Position numbers and translations under genes: made by a program | Origin: Atherix ibis | Lineage: Eukaryota; Arthropoda; Insecta; Diptera; Athericidae | Assembly: GCA_958298945.1 (NCBI GenBank) | Contig: OY282609.1 | Span: 31,097,212 to 31,161,211 of the forward strand | Length of the DNA: 64,000 nucleotides | Direction of reading: 5' to 3' | The notes under the pieces: generated by a model | The model's database searches: none | What the model saw: only the letters and a program-made list of their open reading frames with translations | Told to the model about the DNA's origin: nothing | In this document: positions 22,870 through 34,991 of the stretch, piece by piece | Layout of the letters: every line of letters starts with the position of its first letter | How positions within the stretch are numbered: position 1 is the stretch's first letter

Positions 22870-23265
22870 ACTCTTTTTCCGACGAGAATCAATGATTGTA
22901 GATAGCCGTGTAATTAGGGGCTTTGTCATAGCGGAAAATTCTTGTGTGTGCAGTATACGTCCTGATGTGAGCCTTTCAATAATTTCTTTATAGCTTCAAT
23001 CTTAATCGATGGTCCGACCGCACAGGAGTTCTCACTAATTTCAATTTCCATCAGTTTTTATTTGTTGAAGGGCTTTCTGAGCGTCGTTTGTCTTCCACTA
23101 TTTACCGCCCCCCCCTCCCCCAAAAGAGGATTTTTATCATCGAAAAACTGGTGGCTTTGATAAGGAATATTTCCCATAGGCTCGATGCAACTTTTCGTGA
23201 GTCAAAGTGGAGGGACGATTCACTATCTTAATACAAAATTTGATGGCATATCGTTGCTCCATTTT
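22870..23265 (-). mobile_element. Relic of a mariner N-terminal half
   Basis: The minus strand begins near 23263 with MEQRYAIKFCIKI. It then gives HEKLHRAYGKYSLSKPPVFR and, after a G-rich low-complexity run, IEISENSCAVGPSIKIEAIK. This resembles the HTH half of mariner transposases (MEQRYAIKFC..K, A.G...LS...VF.W). No TIR or catalytic core is seen. Confidence 0.5.
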
Positions 23266-23370
23266 TTGTAATAAACTAAAAAATTACAACCTCATTTATC
23301 ACGCTTTATGAGGTCGCCGGACGAGGTTGAAACCTTTACTACACATGTAAGAGGCACTAACGTACAAACT

Positions 23371-24350
23371 CGCCGGCCCTGTAGCACAGTCGTTAGCGTG
23401 CTATTCTAAATTGTTAAATATATTGTTTTTGGTGCTTTTATTTTTGATTATGAATCCAGACACTGTGTAGCGGATATAAAGAACATATTCTAGATATAAT
23501 ATTGTTAATTAGGTATTTTGAAAGTCAAATGTAATGCTTAGACAGGGCTCCTGAATCCAAAGTACCGGCTTCGCACCGTGGTCTTGAGTTCGACACTTCC
23601 AGCAATTTTTTTCACATCCTGGCTAAAGCCGTCTACCCAAAGTAGGGCTTATCTCGTCTGCTGGAACCATAAATGGAGCCATACCATACGGATTTAATGT
23701 CTAGCCCACCGCAGCTTATTGAGTTTCATTTTATCCACACTTTTATAGTGTCATCTACAGTAGTAGCTTCGACTACGATCCTTGAGCCCAAATAGAAGAA
23801 TAATTTAACTCTTTCAAAGATATAATCTCCTATCTGTCTTGTCTTCGACGCTGACCCTGCCAACATATACTTTTTCTTGCCTTTATTTATGTGCAGCCCA
23901 AGATTTTTCGCCGCCGGCTCAGTATTGACGATGATTTCCCGTATAGCACTTTCTGATCTACACATAACGTCGAAGTTGTCGGCGTATGCTAAAAATTAGG
24001 CAGACAATGAGGATAGTATCCATCATGCTTACCCCTGATTAACGGATCCCATTTTCCAGCGTCAGGTTTAAGAGAACGCTCGAAAGTGCGTCTTTTTACC
24101 GCATACGATTATATATGTTAAATAGCTCTGAAAGTGATTTGGCTGCTTTTGCTCTTCCTTTTACACTAGGCATGATCGTCAGCCTAGTAAATCTAATCAA
24201 TTAGTATGTTTAATCAATTAACTCCTGGTTTATGATATTTGATGGATTTATTGATCATATTCCAAAAGTTTTTCCATCGAATTATTGGCCCATACCAGAA
24301 AGACGTCACTCCAAAAATCTTTTCTGATTTATCTGGAAAGACGCCTCTGG
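23371..24350 (-). mobile_element. LINE reverse transcriptase relic (RTE-like family)
   Basis: The best part is the minus frame 23965-23726: MCRSESAIREIIVNTEPAAK, NLGLHINKGKKKYM and VKLFFYLGSRIV. These are the blocks following the YADD motif (SIRRQ/YADNF at the site). Upstream fragments up to about 24350 correspond to the earlier RT region (KAAKSLSELFNIYNRM). Downstream, 23540-23600 encodes the C-terminal scrap VELKTTVRSRYF. All is in broken frames. Confidence 0.7.
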
Positions 24351-26104
24351 TATAGGTGAATATTTTTTTGGGCGAATAGGGCTATCCTTACCACCTCATT
24401 ATAAAATTATATAATTTTGATAACAATAAAATTTGTTGTTTTTTTTCTATAGAGGTATGATCTTACCAAATTATAAAAACTTAGCTGCTATAAACTAGTA
24501 TCAAATAGTCAAGGGCGAATTATTACATCCGAAAAAAAAATCGTTTCGTCAATATTGATAACGTGTCTTTTAACAACGCACAACATTTATCACATTAATT
24601 TTGGAATATTTTGGGAACTTCTCTTGTTTCTAAGTATTTTAATGAGAGAAACTTTTGATAAGAATAATATAGTAGTTGATATTTTGTTACAGTTAATAAC
24701 GTTCCAAGAAATTGATATATGAAAAGATGGCAAACGTAAACCGTAGGGGTCGAACCGTAAATTACAGCTAATCTCTTAAAATATTTAAAAAAATTAAATC
24801 ATATTTAATTTTTACTCCAAAGATGACAGCACTTCATAGCAATACATACCAACAGCAATAACACCTTATCGATTATATTCTTAGTTACCTACCCATAAGT
24901 CGAAAGCACACTTTTCATATCAATGTCACCTTCTGTTCTTTTTATAATAATAATTAATGTTTTCTTCTTGAATAACCGCGTTAATTACTTATCTCATAAT
25001 TATCATATTAGCGTAACTTGTAAACATCGAATGATCCAAAAAACACGCTACTTTGGGAAGGAATTTTTTATTATTAAAGTTAATAAATAATAAAAAAATA
25101 TATCGACGAAAAAAAAATTAATTACTTCGTCATTCAAAATCAAAAGAAGAACATCTTTTAAAAACGTGAATAGCTACGAAAATAAGCTGTCCGCAACATG
25201 ATTTTTCTTCTTTTTTTTGTCAATCTAATTCAAGAATAAGGCTATTTTGGATATTCAAGAAAAAATAATTTGATAAGAAATCAGTTTTGGTCAAATGTCA
25301 TAAATCGAAATATGGTATTTTCTAGAATTTTGGGGCCGTTTTCTATTATCAATAAATTTGTTCTAAATATGAACAGTCGAATTAATCGTATTGAGTAAAA
25401 AGTCTTAGCAATCTTTCACTTTTTTACAACAATTTATAGAAATATTAAAATTAAGGAATTCCAAATTATTTCTAAATACTAATTCCTATCCAAGCTCTTA
25501 AAATTAATACTCTTCGAAATAAAGTCAACATTTAACTAAGTTGGTATGTTAGAGTCATTTTTACTGTCACCTACTTTCATATAGAAATAATCAAAGTACT
25601 TTTTTACCTTGTATATTTTCTAAAATTTCTATTTTACCTTAATAAAAGGAATTTTAATGGATCACTCAAAGAATTACTTTCGATCTTATTTCATTAAAAA
25701 ATTAAAACTATTTTTTTACAAAAATTTGGATTTTAATTAAATTATCAAATAATACTTGTGGAAAGTTTCAAAATGGAAATTTTTACAAATTTATCAACGA
25801 AAAAAGTCCAAAGAATCAATACTGTAAAAATATGGACGTTCTGTAATTATACGTTTTAATTTAATTTTTCCATATTGACTTTTTCCCATTTAAACGGCGT
25901 GAAGCGTACTGATTGAGAACCTAATCTTAACCTACTGTGTTAACTCCAGGCTGTTAAAGAGTTATTCATCTCATGGTTCGGAAAGTATAGCGCCGTCAAA
26001 CTTTATATCGTTCAAGTTGACCTTTATTTAGCCTAAATTAAAATCTGCCGATAATTGGGTGGTAAATCAAACCTGTTTTGGATGCTGATTTTTCGAACGA
26101 AACT
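24351..26104. other. AT-rich intergenic DNA
   Basis: No open frame, repeat or RNA is recognised in this 1.7 kb. Confidence 0.5.
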
Positions 26105-26400
26105 TTCTTCAACTGTGAGCTTCATTTTTCTGTCGGTGGATACAGTAAGGAGCAAAATTGCCATATACTCGTATAAGGTGAAAAGTGACAGTTTGGTGTG
26201 TATTTTGGTCTAAATGTTTAATGGGTCGTATTTCTTTGAAAATAAAGAAGAAGAGACCGCTACCGTCAATTCTAAACACTATGACCGTATGATAACTAAC
26301 TGTTTTTGTCCTTGACTTGAAGATTTTAATTTGAACCACGCATGATTTCAATAAGATGGCACCATAAGCCACATACATAACATGACAAATTTTAGCTTTA
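26105..26400 (+). mobile_element. DD41D transposase middle section, sense
   Basis: The + strand reads GSYFFENKEEETATVNSKHY, then DRMITNCF and LEDFNLNHA, a stop, then DGTISH. This matches the GPYFFEN..G.TVTVN..RY..MI...LED.DL....FQQDGA.CH region of DD41D transposases and includes the second Asp. Stops interrupt it. Confidence 0.65.
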
Positions 26401-26690
26401 TTGTACGAAAAAGTCGCTTTATCCCCCAGTGTATGCATATTTTCAAAATTATTTGACTTGCTCGGCATATGATTAACACCAAAAAGGGCGTATTCACAAT
26501 TAAAGAATTATTTCAATAAAATGTTTTAATAATTTTAACAGGTTTTCGCAGCGTTAAATGCTCAATAATAAATTGTTATCGACCACTCTCTGCGACTGTC
26601 AAATGCCAACAGACAAACGTCATTCAAACCAAAATGGTGGCCAAACAAAAATGGCGGCCTGGAACATAAAAAGCCCCTGTATAAAAAAAT
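26400..26690 (-). mobile_element. DD41D-type 5' end, inverted next to the previous relic
   Basis: It shares long blocks with copy C at 22470-22759: CTTGCTCGGCATATGATTAA, AATAAATTGTTATCGACCA and GGAACATAAAAAGC. Two relics of the same broad family meet head to head here. Confidence 0.65.
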
Positions 26691-27250
26691 TGATTACACT
26701 GAATGAACTGGTCATGACTAGTGTGATAGGAAAACCAACAACAGCTGAATCACTTTCAGAGCCATTGAACTTACACAATGGTGCTTTTATGCGTTCTCCT
26801 TAATGTGGCACTGGAAAAAGTGATCCGTGGCTCAGTAATAGTCATGATAGGTAGTATCCTCATTACATCTACCAATCTTTTAGCATATGCCAACAACATC
26901 ATTATAATGTGTTGATCAGAAATATATGTACGAGAGACATCTATTATAAAGATTTAGCCAGCCGCGCAAAATCTTGGGCTGCACATAAATGAAGACGAAA
27001 CAAAGTATCTGGGAGCCACGTCTGCTTCGAAAAAGAGACCAACATCTGTCAATTAATGGTCCAATTACAAACAGAAATAGACGAAAAATGCTTTAAAAAA
27101 TTACCTCAAAAGGATCGGGTCCTGCAAGCTTTCTTATATAGGGCATTTAAATTATTTTACATTCTATATATAAGGAGTTTTATTCAGCCTTAGTTTTGAT
27201 GGAGCGCAGATTGGATAACCGTTTACTTGGTCTATGCATCCCTATCACTC
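26690..27250 (+). mobile_element. LINE reverse transcriptase relic (RTE-like family)
   Basis: The + strand gives TAESLSEPLNLHNGAFMRS, LAYANNIIIM (YADD position), AKNLGLHINEDETKYL and a decayed tail. These are the same blocks as 23726-23965 and 57540-57700. Confidence 0.7.
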
Positions 27251-27439
27251 AACCAAGGGCAGATCCTTTTTTGCTCTCTTCATTTTTATTACTTAATTAA
27301 TAAGTTAGTCATTTTCAAATGACTTTTCCCACCATCTGTTGAGTTTTTTTGATATCTGGCATATATTTTTGCTATAAGCAGCCGAACAAATATTTCTTAC
27401 TTGTTTTGTTACTATTTAACAATGGTGAGGATTTTCACT

Positions 27440-27850
27440 TATGCGAGAAAACTTATCGACGAGGGCTATTTGGGATGTGCACCCGTAAAAAAAATAATAA
27501 AAATTCTATGATTTGCACCCGTAAGCACACCAATTGGACTGATCAGATGTGGGATGATGTCATCTTTCCTGATGAGTCCAAATTTAAATTCCATGTAAGC
27601 CATGGACAACCAATTGTCAGAAGAAAGAAAGGGGAACGACCGTCAGAAAAGAGTCTGTAAATGATGGTTTGGGATGTTTCTCTTAAAACCAAACAGAACA
27701 TTTAGCATGAATTGACCCAAAAATAGGAGCGGATGTTAACATACACAGTCTACAATATCACCTGGAGCCAACAATTATCGAGCCTGCCATTTTATTTTTC
27801 AACAGGATAATGCCGAGTGCATATCCCGAAAAAGGCTGGTGAATTAAAAA
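27440..27850 (+). mobile_element. Tc1-like (DD34E) transposase relic
   Basis: The + strand reads HTNWTDQMWDDVIFPDESKF, then HVSHGQPIVRRKKGERPSEK, MVWDVS, and downstream QQDNA. This is the Tc1 order around the first and second catalytic Asp (W..V.FSDESKF, VRRK.GE, MVWG, QQDNA). Ends are not found. Confidence 0.75.
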
Positions 27851-28266
27851 ATAATATTGACTACATATGCTTGGCTAATCAATCACATTTTTTTAAATAT
27901 TTTATTTTGTTTAATTTATACTTTTGATTTTTGTACCAGACTGTACGTACTACTAGCGAATGTTTACATCAAAACGGAACGCAATCATCTGTCCCCACGA
28001 TCGCAATTAGTTTTCGAACTCTCAATATTTTTCCATTTCTCTAAGCCGGCATAGTTCCACTTTTTTGTCTCTTTTTAGCGATTCCTCAGCATATAAGTTG
28101 TCGTTGTCTTCCCTTCCATGAAAAAATTGAGCGGGAAATTATAATGACAATGAGTGAGCGCCAGCCCAAGCTATTTGAGAAAAAATTCTCCGGAAATATT
28201 ATTGAATAAAGTTTGGCGCGCTTTTCCATAGTCCATCTCATTTGCTCGTTCCTTTCTGTTGCAGGC
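27851..28266. other. AT-rich DNA with no recognised feature
   Basis: No feature is seen. A strong pyrimidine tract and AG mark the right edge. Confidence 0.4.
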
Positions 28267-28404
28267 ATCTTTCTTTATCAACAAGCAATCGATTGTTACA
28301 AAATAGGTGATAAGACTGAGTGTATAAATAAAGGCGATTCATCCGATTTCGAAGTCAGTTCGTTGGCAAGAGTTACAAGATTTGTGGAGTTTTGTAAATG
28401 TTAA
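28267..28404 (+). CDS. Possible terminal exon of an unrecognised gene
   Basis: A good acceptor (CCTTTCTGTTGCAG) precedes an open frame reading IFLYQQAIDCYKIGDKTECI and ending in RVTRFVEFCKC at TAA. AATAAA follows at 28497-28502. The piece is cysteine-rich and hydrophilic, and I do not recognise it. No other exon of such a gene is seen in the repeats around it, so it may be chance, a leftover exon, or the last exon of a gene with a distant upstream part. Confidence 0.3.
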   Translation: MFLYQQAIDCYKIGDKTECINKGDSSDFEVSSLARVTRFVEFCKC

Positions 28405-30299
28405 AGTAAATTTTCTCCAAAAAAAAAAATATATAAAAAAAATTTTTGTTCATAAAGTTCATGGAAGAATATAACCAATTAAGTAAATAATATTAAAATA
28501 AAGTGAACTTTTTAATTGTGTAACAATTACAAGAGAGGTTTTCTTCAATAAAACGATAGATTTTGGATAAAAAGATTTTTTCCATCATGAATGTTAGTTG
28601 AAAAATATTTTAATATATTTTATTTTAATTTTACTATTATGTGCATGGTTTTTTTTTATTCAGTCAAAATACAAGAAATTATACAATATTTGAAGATTAT
28701 TTAAATTTCTTTAAGAAAAACATGTGCAACTGAAAAGTACTTTCTTAAAAGTATTACGAAAGCTTAATAGTTTACTTTCTTAAAAATATTATAAGAAAGA
28801 AAATGTGAAATGTGTTTGGAGATTTTTTTCTCATTTCTGAATTATTTTCTTTTTCTTGTTTGTATCGTCGTCAACAATTACTGAAATCAATCACAATATT
28901 TTATAGTGAAAGTTGTAGTTCTCTAAGTTATACCATATATGAAAGCGCTATAATTATATAAAAAGTATAAAAAATTATACATTTGAGATGGATGAACTTG
29001 TATATAATTTTAACTGTAATGAAAGAAAATAAACCTGATGTTTCTACTAAAAAAAAAATATAATCAATAAAACCTAATTAAGTTTACAAATGTGTTTCAA
29101 TAACATTAAAGTTAAATATAAACTATTTTAAAGTAACTTTTTGGTTAAGTTACTACTATAATTATGTTAGTACTAAACTGGAGCATACTACAATAATATC
29201 TACTTTTGGGGGATTCACTCAAAATTCATGCATCCTAAATATCTGATCGAGAATAAAAGAGTAAAAAAGTCAATTTAACTCAAATATTCGATATTTCGTA
29301 GATGATAATTTACGATTGCTTGTAAAATTCAAATTTAAAAAAAAACTAATTTATAGTAGCTATAACTTCAAATTTAAAAAAAAAACTGAATAACCAAAAT
29401 TAAGTAACTAAAATTTTAATTTCTCCGAAAGAAAAACATGATAATTTTTTAGCTATCAAAAAATTTCAAATTTGAGTTTTTGAATTTTTTATAATTGAAA
29501 ATTTCTGAAATTTTCAGCAAAAGATTTTGCTTTTAATCTTTAAAATTTCAAATTTAATAAGTATACTTTTCAATATGAATTAAGACGTCTTAGTTTTAAA
29601 TAAATTATAATGTATCCAGAAATTTGAAGTTATAGCTACAATTTTTACCCACCAAAACTATCAATTTTTTTTAAATATTTTTAAATTATTTTAAGAAAAA
29701 TAACTTGAATCTGATGTTTTTTTGTAAAGAATTAAGGTTTTGCTGAATTATTACGGATTTTCTAAAAAAATTGACTTAAATTGGATATTTTACATGATTA
29801 CAATGTCGAGTTTTGTGTAATAATTAAATATTTCCTTATTAAATGTTTCGGAATTTTATAATTAATTTTTTTTACAAAAATATTGACAAAAATTTTCCGA
29901 CTATACTAAAATTTAAAAAATATGTTTTTTTTTTAATAATTTTCCAAATACAAATTTTTAATAAAAAAAAACTGACCGTTTTTGGTTAAATTTCTACTAA
30001 AGATTGGAAGTTTTTCATGTAATATTCTTTCGGAATAAATTAATAAAATTTTTTATTGTTTATTTTTAAATAAAATTTAAACAAATTTGAATTTTCGGTC
30101 TGAAATTACTTTAATTTTATTTTAGTTAGCGTACTGAGTATTTTCTAAACAGTTTTGAATGTTCAAAGTAGACTTACTTATAAAAACGCTTAGTATTTTA
30201 CTATAGATTTTTAATAATTTCTAGAAACCAATCAAAAATAGAAATTGATTTAATCAATAATGAAGCGTTAAAATTTTTTTGTTTTAATATTTAAAAATA
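28405..30299. other. Very AT-rich intergenic DNA
   Basis: About 1.9 kb without open frames or recognised repeats. Confidence 0.5.
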
Positions 30300-31234
30300 C
30301 GAGGTCTGTTCAAAAAGTATCGCGAATCTTGAATTTCCGCGGGTTACGTATATTCGATTTTCGATTTTTTGTGGCGTTATGTTGGTACTCATGTCTCTCA
30401 CTTATGCCGACAAGTTCGGCCATAATGAATGTTCAGTTAAATTGTGACAGCTGCTTTGTTTGCACGTGTTTTTGCTCGTCTTCGATTTTTGCCCATTTTC
30501 GACCAAAAACAGCATCGCATTAACATTGCTAAGGAGTTGTAGGACTCTGTCCACGACGACCCAAATTTGCTCCAGAGTGTTATAACTGGTGACGAATCAT
30601 GGGTTTATGGTTATGACATGGAAACCAAAGCTCAATCATCCCAATGGAAGCTGCCGCACGACCCAAGACCGAAAAAAATGCGCCATGTTCGGTCGAATGT
30701 GAAGGTTTTGCTTACAGTTTTCTTCGATTGCAGGGGCGTGGTGCATCATGAGTTTTCGCCACAGGGTAGAACGGTCAATAAGGAATATTACCTGCAAATT
30801 ATGCGCAAGTTGCGGGAAGCAATCCGCCAGAAACGCCCGGATTTGTGGAAGAACAAAAATAACGCCCCTGCTCACGCATCGTTGCTTGTGCGCGAATTTT
30901 TGGCCAAAAACAATACACTTATAATGCCACAGCCACCGTATTCCCCAGATCTGGCCCCTTGTGACTTTCTCTTGTTCCCGAAACTGAGAAGCCCCATGAA
31001 AGGACGACGCTACGCTACGATTAAGGAGATAAAAACGGCATCGAAGGAGGAGCTGAACAAGATCACAAAAAATGATTTTTTGAATTGCTTCGAGGATTGG
31101 AAAAAACGTTGGCACAATTGTATAATATCTGGTGGGGATTACTTTGAAGGAGACAAAATAGATATTCATGAATAAATAAATATGATAATTTTTGAAAATA
31201 CACAAAATTTGCGATACTTTTTGAACAGACCTCG
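30300..31234 (+). mobile_element. mariner deletion derivative with both TIRs
   Basis: CGAGGTCTGTTC ends with TA on both sides (30298-30299 and 31235-31236); 935 bp. The open frame 30567-31175 is the catalytic part: ITGDESWVYGYDMETKAQSS (first Asp), [17 protein letters not shown] and PPYSPDLAPCDFLLFPK (third Asp), ending GGDYFEGDKIDIHE. About four residues around the second Asp (W..HHD) are deleted, leaving KNKNNAPAH, so it cannot be active. The N-terminal 100 or so residues are removed by the family-wide deletion. The C-terminal frame is the cleanest of this family here. Confidence 0.92.
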
Positions 31235-34200
31235 TATGTGCAAAGATACAATATTAAAATTATTTTTCTTCTCTACTTTCGACTAACCAGTGCAGCACAT
31301 CATACTTCGCCGATGGACTCTAATTCTTATTGAATTATCTTTATAAATATCGCTGAATCCTAATATAGAGAATAACTTATGATTCCCAAATTATCGTTTA
31401 TAAAATCTTTAAAAAGAAGGTATTTCCACCATCTACTTAAAAATAAATTCATCCTCTTATTCCTTAATGATTTATGATTTTTAGATAGATCAATCCCTTC
31501 TTTCTCTTAATTCCCAAACCTCACTGCCACATCCGGATTGGAAATTGTGTTAAGGAGCTGGTTTGAGAGTGACAACGATCCTACTTAGGTAGGTGTAAAA
31601 ATTGGGTGATTGAACACATCAATGACCCAACGACACCGTTTGCGGGCATTCATATTGTGAGCGATGAACATCGCGAGATCATGTGTTGAATACTACTACC
31701 TAATAAAAGTCCCCCTTTCTATGACAAACTGTGAACAATAAGAACGGCAGTTGACACTAATCAATCTCCCCAAATATCGCAGCGTAAAATTTTTTACAGA
31801 ATCTCGCAGCCTTGGAGACCATTCGTGGCTCATGACTTGACCCGGTTCTCAACTGCATTCGATATTGGTTGTTTAACAATCAAAATATTGAAATTCCTCC
31901 AACTAACTTTGAACCAATTTCATCATCAGGTATAATGGCAATGCCAACCCACACGTAACACAAAGTCTCCAAAATCGTCTCATGGTCGTGGCGCTACATA
32001 ATGACCACTGGCGCTTGCCTCAAAAACCTTACACACAAATAAATGAAAACAATTTTTCTGCCCTTTGTCGTTAACAAAAAGATGAACATGTAATAATTAT
32101 TCAATGTTATTATATCATTTTCAAAAGGTGAACAGCTCTTAATACAGAATCATTAGTATTGTATAATTTTTAAACCAATTGGAACAAGTTATAAGAAATA
32201 ACAGTTAGGCTCTCTAATCGAAACCCTAACCTGGTTAGAAAAAATATTTGTATATTTTTACTTTATAAAAATATTTAAATTAAACGAAAACCATCTTAAT
32301 AAGATTTTTGTTGAATAAAAATATGTGCCATCAAATTAACATGAAAATAATATAAATCGAATTTTTCTTAAAAATATTTAAATTTCTGTCTTAACACATT
32401 ATTAATTATTCCAATTTGTCATATATGTAAAAATAACCACACAAAATAATAGTATTTAAGTCAGTTACCACAAGACCTAATTATATCTTATAGACAGACC
32501 CTAATAAATATTTTCCAACCAAAAAAAAAAAAAAAAAATCAAAACAAAAACAAGGACTTCCATTTCTTCTTAGTATGTATAAATTTTAAATTAGTAACTT
32601 TAAACCTTATCACTCCAACTATTTAATCATGATTATTAACCGGCAACTCTAGCGAACGTAATTTTATGTGAATTTTTTAGACAAAAGCAAGAGAGGCCAT
32701 TTTCTAAAAAAAAATTAGGCTAGCTTTTTTTTGTCAATAATATATTTTTCAAGGAGGATGTTAGGTACCGGGTCCTTTTGAAATGCCTGCTATCTTAGCT
32801 ATAGTACACATTTCACTGGACGGTCCTCCACAAAGATATTATTTTTTTTCTTTTACGATATCCTTAACTGGATATCCAAAGCGCGCTTCCATCGTTAGCT
32901 TCATGTTCGGCCAAAATAACTCTTCTATGTGTAAACCAAAAATAACATTGTTATTATTGTTTTTTTTTAACGTTTGTACCGATTCGGCATAATTTTAATC
33001 CAACTCCTACTTGACTAGACCCCTCCTTTTTTAAATAGAAATGTCTAATCACTACACGTATTATGGCACTTTCTCGATAAACAGCAATAAAGATGGTTTA
33101 TGTTTGATCAGTCAATTGAGGTAGTTTGAAAAGTAAATTGAAGTGCCTATCTAATTTCTAAATTACCTCTTTTTTTTTTGAAGCAAATTGCAACTAATAT
33201 TATATATTTAAAATCACTAAGATTTTGTTAAAAGGAAATTAGCTGGTTAATAAATAAATTGATAGGCCTCATGATCGTGGCGATACAGAATGTCATCTAT
33301 CTCTTATCTCAGAGACCTTACAAACAAAAACAAAAACGAAAAGCAAATTATTTTGCAAATAGAAAAATTGCTTTTTATTATCAATTTAAAACTTCTCAGA
33401 ATACAGTTACTGCTTTTTTTCTTGCTTATGCCTTATATATTGTACATACAAAAGCTTATTAAATGGTTCACTGTCAAATCGTCAATTCTACGAACAGTTC
33501 ACCGGCATATTACACTGATTGTGGATTGTACGATGTTTGCGCGTTGACGAGCAAATTTTGCTTTTGGAAAGCATGGACGATGGGGGGAAATTGGTCGACC
33601 CTGTACATGATTTAATCCTGTTTGTTCATTGTGAACTTGTCGCTTTCGGGTCATTTAGTTTAATATTTGACAGTTCCCATATTTACCCCATGCCCGCATA
33701 ATAATTCAATCGTATTTATTTTATATATAGATAAAGTTTATTTAATTTATGACTTTAATATTTATTATTTATATAATTTCAAGCTATTTGGATTTATGCC
33801 AAATAAAGGTTATCTGATTGAAATTTTTAAAAAAGTAGCAAAAACTAGTGCAAGGATACTTGACAGATGACTAGTATGTCGTTGCAAGTATCAAGTAAAA
33901 TACAATATTTGTTATACTTAATATAAAATATTAAAAATAAAATAAAAAGTAAAAAAAAATGTAGATTTTAAATATGAAATATTAATGTTGAAATTAATAT
34001 TGAATTAAAGATTTCAATAAAATATAAAATAAAAGAACAACTTGATCGCTAGAGAATTAACCAAAAAAAATGCATGAACCATTTGCACGATCAAAAATAT
34101 ATTTTAGATCGTGTAATATGCAAGCTTTGCTTACGGCGAATTGGCACAATACCCATTCACGCGCAAAATTCGCGTTCATGCTTGCGTATATATTGTATTA

Positions 34201-34591
34201 CAATGTCAGACAAGCAAAAAAGGGCAAAATTTCACCTTTAGATCATGTATTATCGGATTATATAATAAACTTTAATTAATATAATATTTATAAATGTAAT
34301 ATTTTAAAGATTTTTTAAATAAAATTGTATAAATAAAAACTGACTTACAATTTGTTGTCCACAAGGCACTGATACTGATTGAGATCACTTTAAATTAAAT
34401 CATTTGCACTAACAACAATTAATGTTATTAATTGTACACAAAAACCACAGCGAAAATTTTTTAAATAACTAATTGAACACATTTTTTTTGAATTAATAAT
34501 ATCAAAATAACTATTATTTTTAATCACAAAAAAATAATTGTAAAAATGTAAAAAAAAATCGTCTAACTAACAAAGTATAAATTCACTAAGC
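31235..34591. other. Intergenic DNA with few features
   Basis: AT-rich with no convincing exon. A short diverged direct repeat is shared by about 31978-32050 and 33269-33340 (CTCATGGTCGTGGCG-like followed by ACCTTACA.ACAAA), suggesting ends of an unidentified dispersed repeat, perhaps a LINE tail. Confidence 0.4.
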
Positions 34592-34991
34592 ACTGATTAA
34601 CAGACGACTGACTGATACTGAGTGCACTAGAGTGTGTTGAAATCGGGAGAGAAACTTAAACAAATAATATGAGATTGGAAACAAGAAACAAGAAACATAC
34701 GATAGGAAACAAGAAACATACGATAGAGAAACAACCAACAAGAATAAATAATGCAGAAATGATTACTGTACTCGTATTTATGGTGTGTTATGTGGCCCAC
34801 ACATAGGCCGACTAGGCAAATTGTATCGTGTGTGGGCCAGTTGGCCGACTATTTTGATGGTTGGTGAGTTGGTTGGAAGTAAAATCAAAATATTTTGATT
34901 TTTATGGGCGGAGTTAATGGTTGGTAGCTGAAGTTGGCTGTGTATGGGCAAGTTGTGACAACCGTTTGTCAAAAAATCATTTGTTTTTCGC
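34592..34991. other. Short repeats and a small inverted repeat
   Basis: GGAAACAAGAAACATACGAT occurs twice in tandem at about 34676-34730. TGGCCCACACA near 34793 pairs with TGTGTGGGCCA near 34829. No coding sequence is present. Confidence 0.45.

Noticed and set aside
23371..23405. tRNA-like A-box (TAGCACAGTCGTTAGCG), suggesting a tRNA-derived SINE
   Set aside because: No B-box or foldable tRNA follows within about 80 bases. The B-box-like GTCTTCCAGTTCGA elsewhere turned out to be antisense LINE coding DNA (the LGVSNWKT motif).
34070..34279. 69-residue ORF considered as a small gene
   Set aside because: No signal peptide, domain or conserved motif, and no splice or poly(A) context.
34778..34972. 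Short ORF over the GGCCCACACA inverted repeat
   Set aside because: The sequence is repetitive and the ORF has no recognised feature.
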